Source of the DNA: Thiohalocapsa sp. ML1
Lineage (GTDB): Bacteria; Pseudomonadota; Gammaproteobacteria; Chromatiales; Chromatiaceae
Length of the DNA stretch: 64,000 bases
Direction of reading: 5' to 3'
NCBI RefSeq assembly: GCF_001469165.1
Contig: NZ_JABX01000003.1
Span: 62,001-126,000 of the forward strand
Shown here piece after piece: positions 17,027-24,979 of the stretch. The notes under the pieces were generated by a model, which was not told the DNA's origin, ran no database searches, and saw only the letters and a list, made by a program, of their open reading frames with translations. A program made the translations under genes and the position numbers. The number at the start of each line of letters is the position of its first letter. The stretch's first letter is position 1.

Positions 17027-17119
17027 ACCAGCGCTCCAGCACCACGCGAACACGGCGACGAGCACGAGCAGCGCCCAGCAGTAGCCGCGCACCAGATCGC
17101 CGGCGCCGACGACGATGCG
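17027..17119 (-). pseudogene. gspF: Internal fragment of gspF
   Basis: About 93 bp matching gspF positions 8467-8561 at roughly 90 per cent, with two single-base deletions that break the frame. It encodes the second membrane segment region (DLVRGYWWALLVLVAVF). It begins exactly where Uma2 copy B ends and stops just before the next gene. Together with the gspE tail copy it shows that both sides of the gspE-gspF junction have left copies inside the island. Confidence 0.88.
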
Positions 17120-17129
17120 CGTCGCAAGC

Positions 17130-18887
17130 TCAGCCGGCGCGCGGCCTGCCGCGTGCCTGCCACCACAACAGCCCGAGGCCGATCAGGAGCCAAGGCGGCG
17201 GCAGCGGCGTGGTGTAGAGCTCGATGCCGTCCTCCGCGTAGTGGATGTACACCCCTTGTCCGCCGCCGAAGCTCTGGATGAGCGCACCGTCGGCGTAATT
17301 GCCGAACAGCCCGCTGCGGGTGCCGCCCACCGCGATGAGCCTGAGCCGCTCGGATGGCGCGAAGCTGAAGCTCGGATCGAAGTCGAGCAGCAGGTCGCCG
17401 GCGATGTCGACGCTGCCGAGGATGGTCAGCGGCGGCAGCCCGGCGTAGTCGCCGAAGCTCAGGATGGTCATCGCGAGCGAGCCCGCGGCGGTCTGCGTGA
17501 AGTCGCCGCTGATGAGCGACGAGTACACTGCCGGCACGCCGAGGTCGATGCTGCCGCGGTTGGTGAGGCCGATGCCGTCGCCGGCTGCGTTGCTGCCCGC
17601 GACCCACAGATCTCCGCGCAAGCCGCCGGTGTTCGTGATGTCGCCGCCGACGGCGTCCGTGGCCACGGCGATGGCCACCTCGGCGTCGATGTCGCCGGCG
17701 TTGGTGATCGCATCCGCGCTGCTGCCCCCGGCGAGATCGATGCCGACGCCGGCGATGATGCTCGCGCCCGTCTCGTTGCGGATCTCGCCGGCGACGGTGA
17801 CGTCGCTGCCGATGGCGATGCCGCTGGCCTCGGCCTGGACCGCGCCCGCGTTGGTGATGCCGCCGTCGTAGCTGCCGTCGTTGACGCTCAGTGCATTGCC
17901 GGCCGCAGCGGCCAATGATCCCGCGTTGTAGATGCCGCCGGCGAAGGCGCTGACGGACAGCCGCACGGCATCTGCCTCGCTGCTCGCGATACTGCCAGCC
18001 GCGGTATTCGCGAACCCGCCAGTGACGGCGTCGGCCTGCACGGTAAACCCGTCCCCGCCGCTCGCGATGGTGCCGGCGTTGCTCAGCCCATCGGCAATGG
18101 TGCCGATCTGCAAGTCGATGCCGGCGTCATTCGCCGCGCTGATGGCGCCGGTATTGCTCACGCCACCGGTCAGCGCATCCGCATAGACGCGAATGGCCGC
18201 GTTGTCGGCCGAGGTGATGGACCCGGAATTGACGATGCCGCCGCCGAGGCTGCCGTCGCCAACGGCGCCCGCGCTGATGTAGGCATAGATGCCGGTCAAG
18301 CCGCTCGCGATACTGCCGCTGTTGCCGATGCCGCCGGCGAAGGACTCGCCAGAGAAATAGATGCCCTCGCTCCCGGCGAGGATGTTGCCGGCATTGCCGA
18401 TGCCGCCGCTGAAGCTGCCCGACCACAGGTCGATGCGCATGGCCGTGTCGGCGCTCGCCAGCTCGGCGCCGACCTCGTTGTGGACACCGCTGCCGATGCT
18501 GGAGTCCTGGATCTCGATGGCGTAATTGCCGAGCGTGTCGGCGCCGATGCGACCGCGGTTGCGCAACGCACCCTCGACCGTGCTGCCGTTGTAGACGCCG
18601 ACGCCGGCATTGACGTCCGTTCCGGCAATCGTGCCCGTGGCTTCGTTGACCACATCGCCGGTTACCGTCGCGGTTGCCGTTCCATCCGTGTCGAGCAAGA
18701 TGTAATCGAGCGTGCCGGTGTTGCTCAACGGGCCGGAGGTCACGCCGATGACCTCGATGGCGCCGGCCCCGACCGCATTCGGCAGCCCGGCTAGCAGGGC
18801 CAACGCCAAACAGGCGCCGCGAGGTTGCGCGAGGACAGCGGCAACGGTGATGGCGCGCTGCGGCCCGCCGTAGTCTGATGCAAGCAT
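17130..18887 (-). CDS. Repeat-rich surface protein with C-terminal sorting-like tail
   Basis: 585 residues from ATG 18887 (MLASDYGGPQ), preceded by GGAG about ten bases upstream. A signal-like segment (LALALLAGLPNAVGAGA, about 25-45) is followed by about 20 imperfect repeats built on xxGGIxNxGSIxxxxxAI (for example GGIVNSGSITSADNAAIRVY and GGVSNTGAISAANDAGIDLQ). This is the pattern of parallel beta-helix autotransporter passengers. There is no beta-barrel; the C-terminus is TPLPPPWLLIGLGLLWWQAR plus basic residues, a hydrophobic segment with basic end like PEP-CTERM/VPLP sorting tails. It is probably exported and envelope-attached; function unknown. It ends 10 bp from the gspF fragment. Confidence 0.7.
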   Translation of the reverse strand: MLASDYGGPQRAITVAAVLAQPRGACLALALLAGLPNAVGAGAIEVIGVTSGPLSNTGTLDYILLDTDGTATATVTGDVVNEATGTIAGTDVNAGVGVYNGSTVEGALRNRGRIGADTLGNYAIEIQDSSIGSGVHNEVGAELASADTAMRIDLWSGSFSGGIGNAGNILAGSEGIYFSGESFAGGIGNSGSIASGLTGIYAYISAGAVGDGSLGGGIVNSGSITSADNAAIRVYADALTGGVSNTGAISAANDAGIDLQIGTIADGLSNAGTIASGGDGFTVQADAVTGGFANTAAGSIASSEADAVRLSVSAFAGGIYNAGSLAAAAGNALSVNDGSYDGGITNAGAVQAEASGIAIGSDVTVAGEIRNETGASIIAGVGIDLAGGSSADAITNAGDIDAEVAIAVATDAVGGDITNTGGLRGDLWVAGSNAAGDGIGLTNRGSIDLGVPAVYSSLISGDFTQTAAGSLAMTILSFGDYAGLPPLTILGSVDIAGDLLLDFDPSFSFAPSERLRLIAVGGTRSGLFGNYADGALIQSFGGGQGVYIHYAEDGIELYTTPLPPPWLLIGLGLLWWQARGRPRAG

Positions 18888-19004
18888 GAATCGGGCTCCG
18901 ATCCTGTCGTCACGGTTGGATGCGATGCGTCTGCCGGCGATCCGGCAGACGCGGAATTGCCAGCATGCGCGCGGCCCTCGGCTCTCGGCCGTCGGCGCCA
19001 TCGG

Positions 19005-20825
19005 TCAATATCCATCATCACGATAGTTGCACGCGCCGGATTCGTCGCAGGGCCAGATGGTGGTGGAGGAATTGATCTGCGCCAGCGGATCGCCGACGTT
19101 GGCCTCGCTCTGGTCTTGGCAGCGATACTTCGGCGCCAGTTGGTTCTCGACGCGCACCAGCCGCTGCGGCGTCGCTTGATAGCCGAACGGATTGATGTCG
19201 CCGCGCTGCTCGCGGATGCGGCGCTTGCCGTTGCCGTCGAAGGAGACCGTGATCACCATCAGGTCCATTGCAAAGGTCACGCGCGGGGCATCGCTCGGCG
19301 GATTCGGCCGCTCGCCCTGATAGACCCTCGGCAGGTGCGCCTTGAGGCTGTTCATGGCGCATTGCACGGTGTCGTCGGCGGTCGGGAAGTGGGTCGCAAC
19401 GGTGAGGCCGGGGTACGGAGACATTTGGCTCAGCAAATAGCCGAAGGCCCCCTGCGGCGTATGCGAGCTGTTTTGGATGCGTTTTGCGAGGCAAACGCCC
19501 AGCGTCGGCACATCGTCCAGGCTCTGGTAGCCGCCACTCTTCATGGCCCAGACCTCGGGCGGGACGCCCATCTCGTGGATCAGCACATCGACGCCCGCGC
19601 CGCTGTTGTGCGCCTGCTCCAGGGTCAGGCGTTCCGGCTTGGTGTCGCCGGTGAAGATCATGCCGAGCGTCTCACCGTTGGGGGCTGTCCATTCGAGCCG
19701 GTAGCCGACGGCGCCCTTGCGGGTATGAATCACCGGGAAGGCGTAAATCTTGGCCCCGGTCGCCCGGTTGTCGTAGACGAGGATCTCCTCGGGCGATTCG
19801 GTTGACCAATCCGCGCTCCAGTCGAACAGGATCTCCACCGGCATGATGGCGTAGGCATCATTCAGGGGGTCGTCGGCGTATTGGCCGGCCGGTGTCGTGG
19901 GCCAGTTGAGCCGGCTCGTGTCGCTCGGAATGAAGTTGCTCGGCTTGTCGCAGTCTGGCGCATTATCCGGATAACCGGCGTATGCCGTGTATTGGAAGCT
20001 GAAGGATTCGGAATGCCAGCGCTGCGAATCGCGCAGATGCGTGCAGAACGCGGCCGTGCCGTCGTCGTAGTATTCGGGCGCGCTGCCGCCGTCCACGTAG
20101 TTCGGATTGCGCACCCCCGAGGCACCGCCGCCCCACACCCACAACGGCGACTTGCGATCCGCGGACGGCCCGAAGCAATAGATGTGCGCGAGGTCGCCGG
20201 TGTGGTCGGCATGCAGATGGGTCAGGAAGATCTTGTTCATCCTGCCGTAACCGACATTCATGGAGGAGTACGAGCCGGTGCTGCCGGTCCCGCAGTCGAA
20301 GACGAATTGATCGCGCGGCAGCCCCATCGCATTGCCATAGTCGTCCACAAACTCCTGCCAGCCCACCTCCACGAAGATGCTGACCATGCGCTGGGCCAAG
20401 CCGCGCGGCGGCACCGCCGTGCCCATCAGCGTGATGCGCATCTCGCTCGCACCGAGCGGCTGCACCGTGGACGGGGTCTTGGCGAAGGGCTGGAACTTCG
20501 CGAGCCGGTTGAAGTACGAATAGCGGCTCGCCTTGGCGGTGCTGGTCCAGGAGCACGGCGGCGGCTCCGACTCGTCGCAGCATTCCTCGTCGCATTGCGG
20601 GGCGTCGCTGCAGCAGGACTCGCAGGTGTCGTCGGCCTGCGCCAAGACGGGGGCGAGGCCGCCGACGGCGCCGCTGACGGCCAGCCCGCCCAGCGTGAGC
20701 CCGGAGAGCTTGAGGGCGTCGCGGCGCGTGAGCCCGGCAGGCGCATCCGCCGCAGTCACATCGGGCATTGCGTTCGGATCGGCACCCGTTTGGTTGGTCG
20801 GGGCTCGAGCGTCGGAATCGGCCAT
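19005..20825 (-). CDS. Tat-exported metallo-beta-lactamase-fold hydrolase
   Basis: 606 residues. The N-terminus carries a Tat signal (LTRRDALKLSGLTLGGLAVS, about 32-51), then a Cys-rich patch (TCESCCSDAPQCDEECCDES, about 67-86). The catalytic fold shows FVFDCGTGS and the metal motif IFLTHLHADHTGD (HLHADH, about 200), a later FTGDTKPE and a VATHFPT segment. This is the metallo-beta-lactamase superfamily, probably binding two zinc ions in the periplasm. From memory, large Tat-exported family members of this kind include one annotated as GntH in guanitoxin loci; I cannot confirm that relationship and no guanitoxin genes are nearby. The upstream gap is shared with a divergent regulatory operon. 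Confidence 0.8.
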   Translation of the reverse strand: MADSDARAPTNQTGADPNAMPDVTAADAPAGLTRRDALKLSGLTLGGLAVSGAVGGLAPVLAQADDTCESCCSDAPQCDEECCDESEPPPCSWTSTAKASRYSYFNRLAKFQPFAKTPSTVQPLGASEMRITLMGTAVPPRGLAQRMVSIFVEVGWQEFVDDYGNAMGLPRDQFVFDCGTGSTGSYSSMNVGYGRMNKIFLTHLHADHTGDLAHIYCFGPSADRKSPLWVWGGGASGVRNPNYVDGGSAPEYYDDGTAAFCTHLRDSQRWHSESFSFQYTAYAGYPDNAPDCDKPSNFIPSDTSRLNWPTTPAGQYADDPLNDAYAIMPVEILFDWSADWSTESPEEILVYDNRATGAKIYAFPVIHTRKGAVGYRLEWTAPNGETLGMIFTGDTKPERLTLEQAHNSGAGVDVLIHEMGVPPEVWAMKSGGYQSLDDVPTLGVCLAKRIQNSSHTPQGAFGYLLSQMSPYPGLTVATHFPTADDTVQCAMNSLKAHLPRVYQGERPNPPSDAPRVTFAMDLMVITVSFDGNGKRRIREQRGDINPFGYQATPQRLVRVENQLAPKYRCQDQSEANVGDPLAQINSSTTIWPCDESGACNYRDDGY

Positions 20826-21077
20826 GGGGTCGCCTCTCGCGGGTCGGCTGGCAGGACGCCCGGCGGTACGGGCGCGGCGCCGGTTGCCGCGCGGCGTTTG
20901 CCCCCACCGGGCTTAACTGCTGCGGATACTAGACGACGAAACCCGCCCGTCTATTGCACCAAAGGGCCAACAAAGGGGACAGATTATGCCGGAGGCGATT
21001 GCATTCCGGGCAGCGCGCGCTAGCCTTTGCCTGAGATTGGCCACAGGGCGGCGCTGCGCCGCGCAGGATGGGGTGCG

Positions 21078-21539
21078 ATGTCCGCTGCAATCGCCTGCTC
21101 CGAGCCCCGTGGCGTCGTCGCGGTGGTGGACGATGACCCGGAGATTCGCCGCGCGCTCGGCGACTGGCTCGCGCTCGCCGGCTTCGAGGGCAGCGGGCAT
21201 GCGTCGGCGGAGAGCCTGCTCGCGGCGCTGGATGCCGACGGCGGCAAGCTCCGGCTCGGCGACGACGGCCGCGCGGGCGACCCCGGCCGGCTCCTCGGCG
21301 CGGTGCTCGACGTAAGTCTGCCCGGCGTCTCCGGCGTCGCTCTCGCGCGGACGCTGCGCCGGCTCGCGCCCGAGCTGCCGCTCGCGCTCATCACCGCGCT
21401 GTCGGCGGAGGAGCTGCGGCGCTTCGGGTGCCCGCCCGCCGGTGTGCCTTGCCTGCGCAAGCCGTTCGAGCTGGAGGCGCTGGAAGCGGCACTCGGCGCG
21501 GGGCTGTTCCCAGCGGCAGCGGGCGGACCCGCGGCATGA
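21078..21539 (+). CDS. Single-domain response regulator (receiver only)
   Basis: 153 residues from ATG 21078. A CheY-type receiver: VVAVVDDDPEIRRALGDWLA (acidic pocket), AVLDVSLPGVSGVALAR (phospho-acceptor Asp), LITALSAEE and the CLRKPFELEALEAAL Lys motif. There is no output domain, so it would act as a phosphate carrier or by protein binding. Its stop overlaps the histidine kinase start as ATGA, so the two are coupled. An extra Gly/Asp-rich loop (GGKLRLGDDGRAGDPGRLLG) is inserted before the phospho-acceptor strand. Confidence 0.88.
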   Translation: MSAAIACSEPRGVVAVVDDDPEIRRALGDWLALAGFEGSGHASAESLLAALDADGGKLRLGDDGRAGDPGRLLGAVLDVSLPGVSGVALARTLRRLAPELPLALITALSAEELRRFGCPPAGVPCLRKPFELEALEAALGAGLFPAAAGGPAA

Positions 21540-22948
21540 TCTTCGATGCGCGCACCGGCTTTCTGTTCGTCAGCGCGCTGCATCTCCTCATTGCCGTTGC
21601 CCTGTGGGCGGTGCTGGCGCGCCGCCGCACGCTGGCGCTCGACCTCTGGTGCGGGGGCGGTGCGGTGTTCGCCGTCGCGTTGCTGCTGTTGTCGCTGCGC
21701 CCGTTGCTGCCCGCGGTGCTCGGCTATACGCTCGCGACGCTGCTCGTCATCGTCGCGGCGCTGCTGAAGCTGCACGCCATTCGCCTGGAGCTCGGCGAGC
21801 CGGAGCCGGTGGCGCGGAGCATAGCCTTGGTGCTCGCCTTCCTGCTGCTCTACGAGTGGCTGCGGGTCGATGCCGACGAGCGGCTGCGCTTCTTCGTGAT
21901 GATGCTGGTGGTCATGCTGCTCGGTGCCCGCATCGCCTGGTCGGCGTGGCGACTCGGACGCAGGCCGGGCTGCCGTAGCGCCTATTGGATCGCGGTGGCG
22001 CATGGCGCGATGGTACTGGTGCAGGCCATTCGCGCCGGCAACGTCGCCCTTGGCCGGTTTCCGCCGGAGCTGATGAGCCAAGGCTACGATGCGCTGATGT
22101 TCGCCATGATCCTGCTGATCGCCGTCATCATGGCGAACATGGCCTGGCTCGGCCTCGCGCTGGAGCGCCTGGTGCAGGCGCAGATCGCGGCGGCGGCGGC
22201 GCAGGCACGCAGTGAGGAAACCCGGGTGCTCGGTGAGCGCATCGCCCATCTCGAGCGTCAGCGCAGCCTGGGGCTTTTGTCCGCCTCGCTGGGGCACGAG
22301 CTGAAACAACCCCTCACGGCGGTGCTGACCAACGCGCAACTGGTGCGGCGCGGGCTCGCCGGCGCACGCCTGACACCGGACCAACTGCTCGGCTTCGTGG
22401 ATCGGATCATCGACAACACCCGGCGCGCCAGCGGCATCGTCGAGCAGATTCGCGGCTACTTGCGCCCCGGCAGCGCCGCGGTCGGCCGCGTCGACCTCGG
22501 GCAGGTCGTGCGCGAGGTATCCGAGCTGGTGGCGGCCGAGGCGCGAGCCCACGGCGTGCGCCTGAGCCTGGAGCTGCCGGCGGACCCGGTTACCGTGCGC
22601 GGCGATGCGCTGCAGCTCTCGCAGGTCGTGCTCAACCTGCTGCGCAACGCCATCGAGGCGGCGGCCGGGCACGCGGCCTTCGTCAGCGTGCGCGCGGTGC
22701 AGGGCGACGGGCGCGCGCTGCTCACGGTCGAGGACGGCGGGCCGGGGCTCACGCCCGCGGCCTTGCAGAAGGCCGGGCAGCCGTTCTTCACGACCAAAGC
22801 CGGAGGCTTGGGACTCGGCCTGTCGATCTCGCGCGCCATTGCCGAGCAGCACGGCGGCACGCTCCGGCTCGCGAATGCCCCGGCGGGCGGTGCCCGCGCC
22901 GAGCTCGAACTGCCGAGCTGCGCCGAGCCGCCGGCGGCGGCGGGCTGA
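21536..22948 (+). CDS. Membrane-bound sensor histidine kinase
   Basis: 470 residues. The N-terminal half has about six hydrophobic helices (residues 8-205) with no separate periplasmic domain, like MASE-type sensors. A linker coiled coil leads to the H-box LLSASLGHELKQPLTAVLTN (phospho-accepting His), N-box VVLNLLRNAIEAA, G1 VEDGGPGL and G2 GLGLGLSISRAIAEQHGG. It is an HPK4-like kinase of the FixL/DctB class. It lies between two response regulators and overlaps the first by ATGA, so all three form one operon. The signal sensed is unknown. Confidence 0.9.
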   Translation: MIFDARTGFLFVSALHLLIAVALWAVLARRRTLALDLWCGGGAVFAVALLLLSLRPLLPAVLGYTLATLLVIVAALLKLHAIRLELGEPEPVARSIALVLAFLLLYEWLRVDADERLRFFVMMLVVMLLGARIAWSAWRLGRRPGCRSAYWIAVAHGAMVLVQAIRAGNVALGRFPPELMSQGYDALMFAMILLIAVIMANMAWLGLALERLVQAQIAAAAAQARSEETRVLGERIAHLERQRSLGLLSASLGHELKQPLTAVLTNAQLVRRGLAGARLTPDQLLGFVDRIIDNTRRASGIVEQIRGYLRPGSAAVGRVDLGQVVREVSELVAAEARAHGVRLSLELPADPVTVRGDALQLSQVVLNLLRNAIEAAAGHAAFVSVRAVQGDGRALLTVEDGGPGLTPAALQKAGQPFFTTKAGGLGLGLSISRAIAEQHGGTLRLANAPAGGARAELELPSCAEPPAAAG

Positions 22949-22952
22949 CGCC

Positions 22953-23648
22953 ATGGTCGCGCCCGCCCTGCGGCGGCCCATCACCGCGGACGAGCAGCGC
23001 CGGGCGGAGCGCTGCGCCCGCGGCCTCGTCATCGTCATCGACGACGACGCCGAGATCCTCGCCGCGCTGCATGCCCTGATCGAGCTGGAAGGCTACGCCT
23101 GCGAGACCTACGCCTCCGCACTGGCCTATCTGCGTGCGCTGCAGGACGGCCGCGGCCGCTTCCCGGGGCCGCGCTGCCTGCTCTGCGACGTGAAGCTGCC
23201 GGAGCTCGACGGCCTGGAGCTGCAGCGCCGGCTGGCCACGCTGGACGACACGCCGGTGCTGCTGATGAGCGGCGCAAGCGGCGCGCCGGAGGCGGTCAGC
23301 GCCTTTCGCGCCGGCGCGCTGGATTTTTTGATCAAGCCGCTCGATGACGAGACGCTGTTTGCGGCGGTCGGGAGAGCGCTTGCCGCGAGCGCCGCACGGC
23401 AGCGCGAGCAGGCCCGGCGCCGCGACCTTGCCGCCCGGCTCGCGACGCTCACCGAGCGCGAGCGGGAGGTCGCCCGCCGCGTCGCCCGCGGCGAGCGCAA
23501 CCAGGACATCGCAGCGGCCCTCGGCATTGCGCTTCGCACCGTCAAGCGCCACCGCCAGCAGGCGATGCACAAGCTCGGGGCCGCAACGCTGGTGGACCTG
23601 GTTCACTTGCTCGACGCGGCGCAGGGACCAGGGACGCAGACCCTTTAG
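22953..23648 (+). CDS. FixJ/LuxR-type response regulator
   Basis: 231 residues from ATG 22953, 4 bp after the kinase stop. The receiver is at about 28-150 (LVIVIDDDAEILAALHALIE, CLLCDVKLPELDGLELQRRL with the phospho-acceptor Asp, LLMSGASG, FLIKPLDDETLFAAV). The C-terminal LuxR helix-turn-helix follows: LTEREREVARRVARGERNQD, then IAAALGIALRTVKRHRQQAM. This is the DNA-binding output of the three-gene operon. Whether its targets include the divergent hydrolase or the surface proteins cannot be told from sequence. Confidence 0.9.
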   Translation: MVAPALRRPITADEQRRAERCARGLVIVIDDDAEILAALHALIELEGYACETYASALAYLRALQDGRGRFPGPRCLLCDVKLPELDGLELQRRLATLDDTPVLLMSGASGAPEAVSAFRAGALDFLIKPLDDETLFAAVGRALAASAARQREQARRRDLAARLATLTEREREVARRVARGERNQDIAAALGIALRTVKRHRQQAMHKLGAATLVDLVHLLDAAQGPGTQTL

Positions 23649-23700
23649 ATCATTGGCGCGAGCTGCCGGGCGCGGCGCCCCGGCGACGCAGCCCCGCAGA

Positions 23701-23809
23701 CGGGGAAATAGGGGACGCGGGGAAATAGGCGCGGGGAAATAGGGGACGCGGGGAAATAGGGGACGCACCACGAAACAATCACCCGCAGCCCCGACGCCAT
23801 CAGCCACGT
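23701..23809. repeat. Repeated 3' flank of the Uma2 gene, copy C, with internal tandem repeats
   Basis: Three full copies and one shortened copy of GGGGAAATAGGGGACGC occur in tandem, then the shared CACGAAACAATCACCCGC block up to the Uma2 stop. Copies A and B have a single GGGGAAATAGGGGACG unit, so the tandem array is specific to this copy. Confidence 0.88.
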
Positions 23810-24418
23810 CTACCGCGACAGCTCCAGCTTGTCGTAGACCTCGGCGAGGGACAACTCGGCGTCGATGACGCGCAGCGGGATAGATTGCGATGGGGCCTGG
23901 TAGTTGCTCAGGCTCCAGGTGCCGTCCTGCTGGCGCACGAACAGCTCCGCCTGCATACGGGATTGCGAGAACAGCAGATAGGCTTGCAGGCTCGGCAGGC
24001 TGCGGTAGTGCAGGAACTTGTCGCCGCGGTCGTAGGCCTCGGTGGAGTCGGACAGCACCTCGACGATCAGGATCGGGTTGCCGACGACGTCGCGCCGGTC
24101 GTCGTAGAACTGGCGCTCGCCGCAGATCACCATCGCATCCGGGTAGGCGCCGACATCCTCTGCGGCGATGCGGACTCTCATGCCGCTCGGGTAGACCCTG
24201 CAGTCTTTGCCTTGCAGTTGGCTGCGAAGCTCCCCGACGACGTTGGCGACGATCAGGTTGTGCTCCTCGGTCCCGCTGGCCATGGCAAAGACCTCGCCGG
24301 CGACGTACTCGCTGCGGTGCTCCAACGCTGTGCGCTCAACGGCGAGCCAGTCTTCGAACGAGAGGCGCGGTTTAGGTGCAACGGCCACGATTGCCTCCAG
24401 CGGATGCTTGTGGCGCAT
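23810..24418 (-). CDS. Uma2-family (DUF820) endonuclease, intact copy C
   Basis: 202 residues, MRHKHPLEAIVAVAPKPRLS to YDKLELSR. The N-terminal LSFEDWLAVERTALEHRSEY and GEVFAMASGTEEHNLIVAN are typical of Uma2 proteins, and the PD-(D/E)XK-like core is VGAYPDAMVICGERQFYDDR and NPILIVEVLSDSTEAYDRG. Proteins of this family are abundant, cargo-like genes of uncertain function. It is the only complete copy of three in the island and can serve as the reference for the damaged ones. It is convergent with the response-regulator operon. Confidence 0.85.
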   Translation of the reverse strand: MRHKHPLEAIVAVAPKPRLSFEDWLAVERTALEHRSEYVAGEVFAMASGTEEHNLIVANVVGELRSQLQGKDCRVYPSGMRVRIAAEDVGAYPDAMVICGERQFYDDRRDVVGNPILIVEVLSDSTEAYDRGDKFLHYRSLPSLQAYLLFSQSRMQAELFVRQQDGTWSLSNYQAPSQSIPLRVIDAELSLAEVYDKLELSR

Positions 24419-24979
24419 GGTGTTGGGTCGGTTATAGCCGTGCCGGCTTAGGTCAGCGCGATGGCGCTCGCCACCGCGAGCGCGGGGGCGAGCAGATGCG
24501 CGACTTCGGGCCAGTGACCGAGGAGCTGCCAGCAGCCGACCCCCACCAGCGCGGACAGCAAGACGACGAGCACGTGCTCGACGCCATGCGGCAGATCCCG
24601 GGCTATCTCGACATCAAAGCACCGAGGACTTGCGCGCCGTCGACCGCCTCGCCCACGCCCACGCCCACGCCCAAGCGCGGCAGCGCCTGCTGCGGCGGCC
24701 GGTCGGTCAATTTGTCTCAGGCTCGCGTCGGCAAGGCCGTGCATTCGGCATCTCCAAGCGTCCTGCGGAAGACCCCTGACGACGGTATCCGCGGCCAAGC
24801 CGCGGTGCTCCCCGCCAAGTGGATTGCGACGACAGTTACGGCGCACCCTACGGCGGCATACCCTATGGCGCGCCGCAGCAGGGCTTCGGACCCCAGCCCA
24901 TCCAGGCCGCGCCGCCTCAGCCCCAGCAGTAAGCGCATCGGCGGACCTGCCCCGGCCCCGCCAGGGGCCGTGCCGGATC
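24419..24979. other. Gene-poor stretch with probable coding remnants
   Basis: No complete gene is convincing. On the minus strand 24448-24600 reads VEHVLVVLLSALVGVGCWQL and LLAPALAVASAIALT, resembling the end of a membrane protein. On the plus strand about 24600-24720 reads STEDLRAVDRLAHAHAHAQA, and 24822-24932 reads DSYGAPYGGIPYGAPQQGFG, PQPIQAAPPQPQQ and stops, like the low-complexity tail of a secreted protein. Tyr/Gly/Pro repeats of this kind occur in sulfur-globule proteins of purple sulfur bacteria, but that link is speculative. I regard the stretch as decayed ends of several genes. Confidence 0.4.

Noticed and set aside
20900-21000. Insertion-sequence or REP-type element near AAAGGGGACAGATTAT
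   Set aside because: The motif resembles sequences found beside REP-associated transposases, but it is a single short match without inverted ends or a transposase.
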